NCBI RefSeq assembly: GCF_028453695.1
Contig: NC_135773.1
Span: 1,116,001 to 1,180,000 of the forward strand
From: Augochlora pura
Lineage: Eukaryota > Arthropoda > Insecta > Hymenoptera > Halictidae
DNA length: 64,000 bases
Direction of reading: 5' to 3'
Numbering within the stretch: the stretch's first letter is position 1; every line of letters starts with the position of its first letter. This document shows positions 12,840-23,376 of this stretch, piece by piece. A program made the position numbers and the translations under genes. The notes below the pieces were generated by a model. The model saw only the letters and a program-made list of their open reading frames with translations. It was not told the DNA's origin and ran no database searches.

Positions 12840-13170
12840 TTAGGGTGTCCCATAAGTTCTTTATGGTACGTATGATCTCGAGAGTATGCTCGATAAAAAT
12901 TCGTAATATAGTTTGTGCGAGATAGCGGACGCCACTAACATTACCAGGACAATGGTACGTATAATCAATTAATTAGGATAAGATATGTAAATTGGTACGA
13001 TGTTTGGGTTCCATACGAATTCATGGAGACTACCCTTATGAACCACATGTCTCTATGTGCACTTTGCTTCTTCGGCGATATGAAATAAATCCTTTTTTAA
13101 AGAGCCAAGAAAACCACCTTAAAGAAAACTTTAGAGGACCTTTGCCAATGCAATGTATCGCGTGGAGACG
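12840..13170 (+). mobile_element. Decayed mariner: left end plus central transposase fragment
   Basis: TTAGGGTGTCCCATAAGTTC starts at 12840 after a TA and closely matches both ends of the element at 112-383. About 150 bases inside, the plus strand encodes W-Y-D-V-WVPYEFMETTLMNHMSLC from 12993. After a shift of frame near 13055 it encodes LLLRRYEINPFLKSQ. Both match the central WVPHEL...PFLK region that precedes the second catalytic aspartate in mariner transposases. I did not find the downstream TGDE-like motif intact or a right terminal repeat, so the element is deleted at both the N-terminal coding part and the 3' end. The 3' limit is approximate. Confidence 0.65.
12993..13112 (+). pseudogene. 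Frameshifted mariner transposase fragment
   Basis: Codons from 12993 read WYDVWVPYEFMETTLMNHMSLCALC. The frame then shifts by one base so that the homologous continuation reads RRYEINPFLK from about 13068. The family match is to the linker between the first and second catalytic aspartates. The frameshift, later stops and missing ends make it non-functional. Confidence 0.6.
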
Positions 13171-13297
13171 AATTTTCCGCAGAATTAAGTCTTCTTTTCT
13201 TGATACGTCGCAATGAAAACCGTACGAAGTTACGAATCGCAGCCAATTTCCGATGTGAAGGTACCAGTTCGTGGTGGTGGCGCCACTAGCTTGATAT

Positions 13298-13500
13298 TTA
13301 ACGCGTTCAGCGCCGCGTCAGTCAAACAGGTGACACTAATTTCTGACCAATTTTTTAAATTCGTTTTTATTGCAATTTATTTGAGCAGACCGAATTCGAT
13401 TAGAATGTTACAAATGCGACAGAGTTCCAATTTAAACCCCTGTGATAAACATTAACTTTCCAGTTTCGCTTTAATTAAATTGCTGTTACATTTGTTAATT
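13298..13500 (+). mobile_element. TTAA element, left end and interior (family 2)
   Basis: Begins with TTAACGCGTTCAGCGCCGCG and continues through a GACACTAATTTCTGACCAA block. About 20 bases further in, its interior (TTTTTATTGCAAT, GAGCA, GAATTCGA, CCCCTGTGATAAA, TTAATTAAATTG) aligns with the copy ending at 37753. The left end is shared with 53985. No right inverted end was found, so the 3' limit is set where the alignment fades. It has no coding capacity and is probably a piggyBac-like non-autonomous element. Confidence 0.55.
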
Positions 13501-16500
13501 TTGTTTCCTTAATTTTTATATTCTTTTATCAAATTTCTTCAACGATTTAAATATGTCATACAATTAATCCGGCATTTTATTATACAAAACAGGTTCATTA
13601 TTGAATAAATTTAAGAAATTTAGAAAATTTAATTTTCAGCGTATATAATAAATTGATACAATTCTAATTAAACATTTTGAAATATATTTCAAAGTAAGAA
13701 TTTTTTGGAATACAAAGGTTCCTGTTCAAGATTCAAACCGATGCGAACAACACGAACGATCGAATCCATCGGCCGTTCGAATTTCTTTCGAAGCCGTTCC
13801 AGAGCGCGTGTCTTCGAGTGTTTGCGCTACCTTTGTTTGCCCACTGCTTTTCGAACGACTTCGAATTCTCGGAGAAAGTTTTGTGTGTTTTCAGCTGTAT
13901 GCTTTGGTTTCCTTTATATTCCTCCTCTACGTGTCCTGAAAATTAATCCGCTATTAACAGATATTAGGATCTCGAGAACAACGTTAACAAAGACGTTTCC
14001 AACGTCGATCCCCTTTCCTATCGATCGAACCGAAGTAATGTAGATCGTATCGAATTCGCCTTTGTTGTTCGCGCAGAAATAACCGGGCTCCCATCGAGAG
14101 CTTAATTGTTGGAATAGAATCGGGTTCCGTGTATTCATGAATCATTAATAATGGCATTTGCAATTCTATCACGGGCTCTAATACCTTATAATTGGGAGCT
14201 TGATAAATGGGCATAGCTCCTTCGATGATTGATACGCGTGTGCCACCCTTGAAAAATATTACATAGGTGGTGCCGCGTGTATCCAGATCCCGTCGCTCAT
14301 TTTATACATCATTAGCAAGCACCGGCCGTCAGATTTTGACATTGGGTTAACAATTTATTCGACTTTATCCGCGGTCACGCTTCATCCATCAGCATCGGGT
14401 AATTTAATGTTTTATCGCCACGTAATTTGTATTTCTTCAATTATGAGCGCCTACTTCTGCGTCGAGGAACAGAAAAAGGAGTTTGATGCGTGCCGGGATG
14501 GCCTCGATAACCGTTCCGACAATCGCTCGCCGCTTGCGATATTATTGGAAGCTGCAGCAAGGCTGCTTATCCGACATTGTACGCCCGGGATAATGATCTC
14601 TCGCGACGGCAACCAGCGCGTCAGAGGCGTCGCGCGATTACCGTATCTTTTCGTTTCGAGTAATCGCCGACGCGACATTTGCTTTACCGTAATTGTTTCG
14701 TTCGTGCCGCGAAACGCGACGAAAAAGTTCTTCAATGCTTTCTGGACCACACGTGGCGCGTAACCAATCAGAGGCTAATTATTTCTATCCGTAATGACTC
14801 GTACATTTTTCCGTATTTTATGACGATAATAGGCGTGCAATTGCGGTCGATGGTCGAGATATACTTCCGTCGAGGATCCATTAAGAGGGAGCCTCGAGTA
14901 AACGATTAAAAAGCAGATAATTTTAGACAATTTTTTCAGACATAATTTTTCGTTACCCTTTGTCTTTTAGAATAACGGATACTTCTTTATTGATCTCCTT
15001 GATCGACCTAAAAGACAAAATAAAATGGAGATTTTGTTTTACGATGAAATAGTCTGAAATCTGTTTAAAGAAAACCCCAAAACGAGCGCCATGCAAATGT
15101 TATCGAAATAAAACTTGCAGGGGACACATCCTTCTTATTTCGACGTCTCACTCCGCGGCTCCCCTCTTAAGCGAACGCTCTTAGTTTCTAAAATTGCGGC
15201 GAAGGTTTTTGCGACGTGTTTCCCGCACGGCCCCGGCCGGCGGAAAGTTTCACGAGTGTCTCTTAGCCGGAGGCATTTCAGAGGCCGGCGGGCCTCCTAG
15301 GATCGGTTTTAAAACTCGTCGCGTGTTCTTCTTCATCTTTTCTTTTCTCTTCTTTTTTCGGCCGGCCAATTTGTAAGCGAAAGGATCCGCCGCGCGGAAT
15401 TAGCCGGGTCCTCCCGGCTCCTCGGCGGCGGCCATTATTTACAGCCCCGATATTCCCGGGTTATTGTTGACCCCCGTGTTTCCTCGGTTTTCTCTTATTT
15501 ACTGCCTCGTTAAAGCCGCCTTACACGGGAACTTATCGTATTAACTATTGTCACGCGACCCATCGATCAATACGTTTGTTCCGCGGGCGCGATGTTTGAA
15601 CAACAAACAGGTATCGTTAGCTGGCCCGTTCAGAAAATTGACATGTAAAACAAAGTGGAGCCAATTTACGGGCGCGCGGAAGGATGAATCGCTCGCGCGC
15701 ATCAAGTCGCGTCCGTCTCCGGGGCCGAGCCCCGCTTCAAGATTTATACGGCTCCGTGGCCAATTTGCACCGGCTGCGTAATGAACCGCGGGCAACTAGG
15801 TAATTACCTGATTTCGTTCGCCCGGCGGTTGCCGAGCCTGATTTTCGGACAACTCTCGAGCAGCTCGGCCGGAATCGAGGATCCTCGAGTGTGCTTCAAC
15901 CGGAGGGGGGAAGGGGGGCTTGCGATTTCTGCATCGATGGCACTCGAACCGGAACACCGCTTCTCCGAGAACCAAGATTATCAAACGGTTCGACGGTTCC
16001 TTGGTTTGTCCATTAACAATTTTCGCTTTCCTGCGCGGTTCTTCGGCGAATTGTACATAGCGAATAAATACAAGCGAAGCGCCAGCCATTTTCTGTCCCT
16101 GGAAAATTAGTTTCGAAAACGAACAATTCCAGTGAATTGTTTCGAATCAAGGAAACAACAATTTCGTTGAAACGTTCGCCTGTTTCGGTGGATAGCGGCG
16201 GTCGGTCTTCACGGCGGCAAAGTTCACCAAAATGTCGGCTAAACGACGTCCTTGGGTGTACCCGTCGCGACACCTATGGCGTGTGCCAGATACAAACGCC
16301 ACCAACGACGGTAAATTGCGTCCGTATCCGAACAAACACACGTGACCACCGGGGCACTATTTACTCCAGTAGTTGTGTCGGCGGCGTGTACGGGGTAACG
16401 GTGCCCGATCGTGTACCGGGAACTCGCGCGGGAAAGGGTGTGCAGATCAAAGACCCCTATATTTCTCTCGTTTCCTCCCCCCTCCGTCGGCGCACCCGCC

Positions 16501-16643
16501 GGCGAAAGCGTCTTCCTTCTCGCCGGCTGAAATTGTGTTAGAGTGCCATTACTCCGGTTGGTCAGCGGACACAAGTTTTCCCGGGCCGTTTGCGTAAGCG
16601 TTCTTTCAAGCAGCTTCGCATTAATTTCATCGCGCGGTGAAAG

Positions 16644-16690
16644 ACAGAGAGAGAGAGAGAGGGAGAGAGAGAGGGAGAGAGAGAGAGGAG
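16644..16690. repeat. (GA)n / (GAGAGGGA)n microsatellite
   Basis: A purine-only tract of GA units interrupted at regular spacing by GGG, typical of a decaying dinucleotide array. Confidence 0.92.
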
Positions 16691-17938
16691 AACCTTGAAC
16701 CCCCTTCGCGAGTCAACTTTAATGATTTCGTCGGGTGACATTCACCGCAGCCGGAAATTGCAATTTGCCCGAGCAATTACCGAGCTGAAAAAGAGAGTCC
16801 GCGGATGGAAAATAGAGTACATCGCGAGGCGTCGGCGGGAGGGAAACGTCTCGTTTCGCTCCTTCGCGAAAACGCGGCCTTCTCTTTTCGTCGTTTATTC
16901 TCGGTAACACGCTCGCCAGCCAAATCACCTTTCCTCGACACCTCGTGATACTCCAGCTTCTAACTAATGGACGTTTCGCGTCTCTTTGCCAGACAAAAGC
17001 CGCCGCGCCGCGCCGCGCGTTCCAACTTTTAGCGAGATGGAACGTTTCGTTGATCAGAGGACCTTATTTAGTATCTCCGGGCTGACGAGCGGCCGGAGGA
17101 TTTTACAAAGCTGCGACGGAAATAATTAATTTAATTAAGGAAATTATTGTTAAATATACGTTTCGTTAATACAGCGATAGTTTCAACGCATAACGAAGTT
17201 TTGTATTTATTACAATAATAGCGCATCAATTTTTGAAAGAAATAATTATGTTGCGAGCATCGCGAGTGCCTAACTAATATATAATAAATTAATTAAGAAT
17301 ATCGAAATGTAGAAAATGTAACAAATGATGTTTATATCACATACATGTTATTAAAATTATTAGAAAATATATATTTATTTTTTTTTTCTATTGAACTGAC
17401 GATTGTAGCAATGAACATAGACAATGCGAATTTCCACTTGTCCTCTCATCTTTGTTTAACTTCGACAGTTACTATTATTTTAATAAGGCTATGCGTTGAT
17501 GGAACTACAAACAACCGTATTAACAATCTTCTCTGTAATCCATTGTTTATCGAGATGCTGTCACTCACGGCCAAGTAGAAAAAAGCGATTCACCTTGCAG
17601 CGACAAGGGCGTAGCCACAAAAGCGTCGCTCCGACTAATACCAGTTTATCCGGAGCAAATACGCGTTCGCAGATCAGCGGTGGAAGATCAATCGGCGACG
17701 GCGAACACGTTGAAAGGCGAAAACCGACGGAACTATCGTTGCCGTCTAATAGGAGGATTACGTAGCGTCTTCCCGGGATCCCGACACGTCGACCATCCCT
17801 CTCGAGTGACTCGTTAGCCAATCAATTTGGCAAACGCAAACTGTCTCGGCGTTCGCGCGCCCGATACGGAGCATCGTTGCGCGCCGGCAACATTCGGAGA
17901 AGGGCTGGGGGAGCAAGTTGGCCTGTAAAAGGGTCGGG

Positions 17939-17983
17939 GATGAGAAGGATGAGAAGGATGAGAAGGAGGAGGAGGAGGAGGAA
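17939..17983. repeat. (GATGAGAAG)n and (GGA)n tract
   Basis: About three nine-base units of the GATGAGAAG type run into a GGA trinucleotide tract. The plus-strand translation is an R/M-rich run, a by-product of the repeat. Confidence 0.9.
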
Positions 17984-18330
17984 TAGGAATGGAGAAGGAA
18001 TAGCTGGGAGCCGCGCGGCTGGATTTCTAGAGGTAAAGAGCGGTCAACTCACGGACCCCGTCCGAGAGAGTCCAAGAATCGTTCGGCCCTGGCACGGCCA
18101 GCCACGCTACGTACTCAAGGCTATCAACCTCTAAGCTTCCATTAACTGCCGACTGCCGATGTGCGCGCGAGCGCGCGCGCGTCCGTCTGCTGCCGCGGCC
18201 AACACGTATAAAGGGTCATACCCGTTTCCACCGTGGTATTTTACCCTCTCGCTGCCCGCAATTTTGCGGTCCTAAGCCGGCCGACTGATTGCATTGCGGG
18301 AATTTTTATCGCAGTTCCACCGACGGATAA

Positions 18331-18353
18331 CCCCCCCCCCCCCTCCCCTCCCC
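18331..18353. repeat. C-rich homopolymer tract
   Basis: Thirteen C residues followed by TCCCCTCCCC. The opposite strand is G-rich and could form a quadruplex. Confidence 0.9.
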
Positions 18354-19306
18354 GCGCGTCAAGGGAATAAGCATGCAGATTCCAGCACGAGCGCGCGATT
18401 TCTATTAAATCGGCCCCGGGAATGATTATATCGCTTCGTTGTTCCGATTCACCTACGTACGAGCGCCGTGGACTCACGGCTACGTTTGTTACATTTTTCT
18501 CTCTGCGCTTTTACACGTCTCGTTCTCTCTTTAACCCTCTTTTTGTCGCAATCCGCTGTGTACGAATGCTATTCGTTCAAGTTGGAGAAAAGAAATATTC
18601 ACTTAGCTTCAGTTGTTAAGCAGTCGTGGAAATATACACGCAAGGTAAATATTTTTTCTTTTAAGGAATTATGATTATATAGTTCTTAGGAAAATTATAG
18701 AAAAGAAACGATTTTAATAAATTTCCTATCTAGTCAATCTTCGTTAGTGACCCTTCATACTTGAACTGCGAAGTAAGATTGATCGAGACTTTTTATTCAG
18801 CATTTTTGTATCAATAATACAGCAATGAATCAGTAAGTAAAGTAATAACAGCATTTTTGTGAGATCAGAACCGTGAAGGACTGTGTCAGTTAACAGCGAC
18901 CTCGACGCATTTTTACCACGGTTTTACGAGCCTCTGTTGTCTCTCGTCAAAACATCCTTCCGCCAGCGATTCGAACCGTCCGATAGCGGTATTCCACGGA
19001 TCCTTCGTCTTCTTCAAACCTGAACGATACAAGCTATTGTTTGAAGTGTAGAAAAATGAGGTAATCATCGGATGAGAGAGATCGGGTCTACGGAGTGGGT
19101 GGTCGAAGATTTCCCAACGGAGGACGCTTGCGAGTCTCGCACTGTTATCAGATAATTTAAATCACAGGTGAACGACTTTTCGAAGACAGACTCGAGAGTC
19201 TAGCTCCGAATTAAATTAATTGAATTTACCACGAGAGAATGAAGAACAAATAATAGAAAAATGATATTTATATCTGGACTCGTTTGAAGCGCAGAGTCCT
19301 GCAGAG

Positions 19307-19553
19307 TTAACCCCTTGCACTACGATTCCATTCACGCTGCATTGATTAGCGCTTATTTGTCCTCAATATTTTCCTTAATAGGACTAGACAATTCTTGTTT
19401 CCTTTATCGCAATTATGTCCTTTCGTTTTTAGAATTTGATAATAGAAAAATAAATTTGACTTCGATTTAAAATAATAATATTTGCGTGTTTAATAGATCT
19501 TTCATGAAATTTGTATCACGAGCCTGACACGTTATTATAGTGCAAGGGGTTAA
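19307..19553. mobile_element. 247-base TTAA element with TTAACCCCTTGCACTA ends (family 1)
   Basis: Both ends, read inward, begin with the same 16 bases TTAACCCCTTGCACTA and the outermost four bases are TTAA, as expected for a TTAA target duplication. The interior is AT-rich and non-coding. The last ~50 bases (GAAATTTGTATCACGAGCC, then TGACACGTTATTATAG) are nearly repeated before 21668. The architecture fits a piggyBac-like non-autonomous element. The assignment to that superfamily comes from the TTAA target and short ends only. Confidence 0.75.
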
Positions 19554-19973
19554 CTGTGCGCGTATCGTCGAAGGAATCGCGAAATTGATGACTGAAGAAT
19601 GAGCGTCGACGACCTACATATCACGTGCGTCGATGTGCCGCTTCCTGAAATGGAAATGTGAGTGATATGCCTCTCGCCGGCGTTCTTCGTTCGATCGATG
19701 GTATCGGAAGATAGGTGTAAGACCGCATAAAGGAATTATCGCGGTTCGTCGTATCGCGGTCTTCTTTCCCCGAATCGACGGACTGGCCAAGATGGTGCCG
19801 AGATACATCGGCTCTCGGCGCAGAGGGTGGCGCTAACAGGTTCATCTTTGCCGCACAATGAGTCATGCCCGGCTATAAAAACTAGTCCGACGAGGCGGCT
19901 CGGACAAAATACCTGGGGATCGAGGCCTCGATTCCAGATTTATCTCCGAGCGAGTTGCTAACAACGTTTTTTC

Positions 19974-19996
19974 TCTCTCTCTCTCTCTCTCTCTCC
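19974..19996. repeat. (CT)n microsatellite
   Basis: About eleven CT units; the minus-strand reading is (GA)n. Confidence 0.93.
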
Positions 19997-20452
19997 CTGG
20001 TTGCACAACGCGTCGCGAACGAGACGCGCTGACCGCCGCGATCATTTAAATATATACTAGCGAGAATTATGCGCGCCGATTCTTGTCCCAGGATTAACCT
20101 CTCGCAGGAAGCTCGAGTTAATTTGTACGACCCGCCTTCCCCATCTCTCCCGCCCGCCCCCCCCTCTTTCCCGTTTGATCACGATTTTATCGGAAACGAA
20201 TTAACCAGCGAAACGCGGTAATAGGTATAGTTCTCCGGGTCTCGCGGTGCTCGGAGAGCGCCTCGGCTCCGATCTTCGATCGATTCCAGAAGATCTCCTC
20301 GGGATCGTGACCTTCGTTCGGTCATTATAGCCGTCATAAATCATTCGGGGAAATTACATCGCAAGCTCGCGCGTGATGAGAGAATTACTCGTCAAGCGTA
20401 GAACGGAATATTCACCGCGGGGCCCATACGAAACAGTTTCCTCGGCTGTTGC

Positions 20453-20455
<3 letters not shown>

Positions 20456-20496
<41 letters not shown>

Positions 20497-20510
20497 GGGA
20501 GAGAGGGAGA
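20456..20510. repeat. (GA)n / (GAGAGGGA)n microsatellite
   Basis: A 55-base purine tract, pure GA at the start and interrupted by GGG every eight bases towards the end. It generates spurious R/E-rich open frames. Confidence 0.95.
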
Positions 20511-20882
20511 TTCTACAAAGCCTCGAAAGATTACCCCGTTCGAGCGATCATTGGTTTACGTTCGGCTAAAACGCCGACTTCGTGCCGGACAGAGAGTCGA
20601 AAACAGAATAACCGATAGGGAAATATCAGCGACGGGAGAGAGGAAAAAAAAGAGAAGAAAAAAAACAAAAACACAGAAAAATTCGCGCGACTGTATCCGC
20701 GCGCGCGCCGATAACTTCGTATCTCTTTACAACGCGCCACCAGTTTTTGATACTCGCTAAAAACGCCGGTCGCGCGCAACTTTTCATATTTTTTCATGGA
20801 ACGCTGATGACATTATTGTCCATTTTCACGGCGGAACGGATATTTTGCGTTGCGCAACGATCGCGAACGTCCGCGCTCCCCT

Positions 20883-20888
<6 letters not shown>

Positions 20889-20928
<40 letters not shown>
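20889..20928. repeat. (CT)n microsatellite
   Basis: About 19 CT units, flanked by T-rich sequence. It gives a spurious S/L repeat frame on the plus strand. Confidence 0.95.
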
Positions 20929-20930
<2 letters not shown>

Positions 20931-21604
20931 TTTTCTCTGCCTCGCCGCCGCTCTGTTTTCGTTTTTTTTTACGCGACAGTTGCTAACCTTCCAATTTCGG
21001 GTCGTATCAATTTCTGTCGTCGACCGGACTCGTTTATAAACAACCGATGCGATAATTACGATCAAGGGTCGCGCGCGCGGCAGGATCGACTCGGATTCGA
21101 CCCGCAAAACGCGGCGGCACGGTCGGCGGGGGTCGGCTCCACTGACAGATAACAAAACGGGCCGGGCAGAACGTTGATTAAAACTGCAATTATTGCGCGT
21201 GACCACAGGATTCGATAAAAGCCGAAACGCCGGTCTGTCTCCGATCCCGGCCCGAATAAATGGATAGGGGCCGCAGGCCGCAGTCGCGACCCCGCTTCCA
21301 CGGAAGATTTACCGAACGGACGCCAGAAAGAAATTATCCGATGCAACTTTCTCTACCGCCGGTCCGCGTCTCCCTGCCGCACGCGTTTCCGAAACCCGGT
21401 CGCGACCGACGCGCCCGTCCAAATCAACGGAACGAATCGGAACGTTTTCATTTCGAATATCTCCGTCGTTTTTACCGTGGCTCGTTTTTCAGATTTTCCT
21501 CAACACTCTATACAAAGATTTAATCTGTCGAGAGAATTAATAATTGCAGATTATTACAAACATCTCAGAATTTCTTCACATTTTTATTTCTAATCATTTT
21601 TGAT

Positions 21605-21668
21605 TCGATTGCAGCAGTATGAAATTTCTATCACGAGTCCGACTCGTTATTATAGTGCAAAGGGTTAA
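21605..21668 (-). mobile_element. Solitary family 1 TTAA element end
   Basis: Read on the minus strand from the TTAA at 21665-21668, it begins TTAACCCTTTGCACTATAAT. The following sequence matches the right interior of the 19307-19553 element (ATCACGAG, TATGAAATTT). No left end was found upstream, so this copy is truncated. Confidence 0.6.
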
Positions 21669-22978
21669 TGGCTGAACTTATTTCAGACCACCCAGTTGCA
21701 ATCGGCTTTTCTACCATTATTTTCCACTATTATTTTCTACCATTATTCTACCACTGTTCGAGGTGCATTAAGAGGTGCATTAAGAGTATACATTCTTTCT
21801 CCGAAGCTCCAAAAGGTCTGTTCTTTCTTTTACATTTTCTTAAAGCGTAAATGCTCCCATAGAAACGATGCATTGGATCATCCTCTTACAGTATATAGAT
21901 ATCAAGCACCTTTCCCTATATTCCTTTTGCATCCTCTCCCAACTGTCCAAAGATCATATAAAATCCATACACCACTCAATAAACGCATACCGGAGCTAAT
22001 TACTGGTTCACAGAACACGGCGGCGCAAAACGGCATAAATCCGACATTTCTTAACCCTCGGAACAGGAACAACAAGAGCGCATTCAAAGAAACAGGTCAA
22101 AATCATTGCCGGCGCGACGCCTAGCCTTCTACCGTGCCGGCTTACGGTACCGTTTCCGAAGATCCAGTTTACAAGTGATGACCGATGCAGTCTCATCGCA
22201 ACAACAGTCGTAACTTTCTAATAATTCGCGCCGCGTTGCTGGAATCAATTGCCCGACCGGCCGACAACGATCGCTTCTTCTCGCGTCGCGCTCCTTTATG
22301 CATCGTTTTTACGTCTCTTTCGTCCCGCTCGAAAGTTGAAGAAAAGCGTGGAATTTGCTCTCTCGCCGTGGACGAAGACGGCGGGAAAGAAAGGGAGCAG
22401 ATTAGCCGTGTGAGAAATGGCCGGGGTAATCCCCCAGTGTCTTAGGGCGCGTACAGCTGGAAAATACCGATAAAAAGTTTTCTTCAATGAATTATGAATC
22501 CCAATGGCTGAGACGGGTCCGCGGACGCGCGCGTGTAAACCGGCCGTCGGGCTCATTCATTCGTATCCCCGGCTACGGTTTTATGGGAATTCCATTGGAA
22601 ATATTTCAATACACGCGAGAGAGGAAGGCGGCTCGTGGGACGACCTTGCCTGATCCACGCAGCCTTGCTCCCCCTCGTATCATTTCCATCGTATATCACG
22701 CATTTGCCACGCTGCGGCGGCGCGGCGTGCATTCCTATCGCGCGGACGCACTCCGCCGTCGTTTGTTCGCCTCCCATCTTTTACGAACAGGAATCCCGAG
22801 ACGGATGAATGATCGGAGGACAAATCAAGACAACGGACCGAGGACGGATCCGTTGATCGATACCTCGCCCAGTTTCCTTCGGACGAAAGCATCGCCCTTT
22901 CCCAGGAAACCCTAGACGTCTCAAGGACGCCCCTTTTTACGTCCATTAGTATTGTAGAACTGAAATGTAATATGCGTC

Positions 22979-22999
22979 TTAACCCCTTGCGCTATTTCG
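22979..22999 (+). mobile_element. Solitary family 1 TTAA element end
   Basis: TTAACCCCTTGCGCTATTTC differs from the family 1 terminus at one base in the first 17. It faces right and lies 57 bases before a complete copy, which suggests a copy inserted near or into an older one. Confidence 0.5.
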
Positions 23000-23035
23000 T
23001 GTTCCAGAGCTGCGTTCATTACGACTGCTTCGCCC

Positions 23036-23204
23036 TTAACCCCTTGCACTATAATAACAACGACTCAAACTCGTGACAAAGATTCCACGCAAGCTCTATT
23101 AAATATGAATATTATTAATTTCTTCCAAGTCGAAATTAAATTGAATTCTTTCATTGTTAAAGTCTAGAAATGGCAATAAAATGAGTTATAGTGCAAGGGA
23201 TTAA
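23036..23204. mobile_element. 169-base TTAA element (family 1)
   Basis: The left end begins TTAACCCCTTGCACTATAAT and its first 23 bases are identical to the inverted right end of the 19307-19553 copy. The right end, read inward, is TTAATCCCTTGCACTATAAC, one mismatch in the first 17. TTAA lies at both borders. The interior is short, AT-rich and non-coding. Confidence 0.75.
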
Positions 23205-23214
23205 TTATTTCCTA

Positions 23215-23271
23215 GAAGACGTCTTGATTTGGGCATTATTTTACGAGGTCTCGAAGAAGACGTCTTGATTT
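23215..23271. repeat. GAAGACGTCTTGATTT direct repeat
   Basis: The 16-base word occurs at 23215 and 23256. Each copy contains the palindrome AGACGTCT. The intervening 25 bases are unrelated. Confidence 0.75.
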
Positions 23272-23301
23272 CTAACACCTCAATGTTTTAGTATTTATTA
23301 T

Positions 23302-23376
23302 ATTTACGCGTTTGTAGACAATTGAAAAATGTCGCGGAGTATTTCTAAGGTTAATCCAACTACCCTAAGTCGCAAT
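23302..23376 (+). repeat. Dispersed repeat copy, mate at 41470
   Basis: ATTTACGCGTTTGTAGACAA, then TTGAAAAATGTCGCGGAGTA, then TTCTAAGGTTAATCCAACTA, then CCCTAAGTCGCAAT. The mate at 41470-41543 follows the same order with scattered substitutions. Family and function unknown; it could be an old transposon fragment. Confidence 0.65.

Larger units (their letters stand above)
13501..19306. other. Mostly non-coding stretch, no gene recognised
   Basis: 13501-13720 is AT-rich. The rest alternates CpG-rich blocks (15150-16600, 17600-18500) with AT-rich ones (14900-15110, 17100-17480, 18600-18860). The frames present, such as 118 codons at 14407-14763 and 134 codons at 16137-16541, overlap opposite-strand frames and show no domain. 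No tRNA-like fold was recognised. The repeats inside are listed separately. Confidence 0.5.
19554..22978. other. Non-coding stretch between TTAA elements
   Basis: CpG-rich around 20060-21480 and 22100-22930, more AT-rich at 21480-22080. Open frames such as 21696-22124 and 22487-22915 have no recognisable domain. A 14-base tandem (AGGTGCATTAAG type) occurs twice at 21760-21787. No gene recognised. Confidence 0.5.

Noticed and set aside
12191..12925. 244-codon plus-strand open frame
   Set aside because: It starts in a CT-rich tract, crosses a strong splice donor at 12653 and ends inside a mariner terminus and its interior, so it is not a single coding unit.
18960..19030. GATTCGAACCGTC, resembling a tRNA T-arm on the minus strand
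   Set aside because: No matching A box, anticodon arm or acceptor stem at the expected distance.
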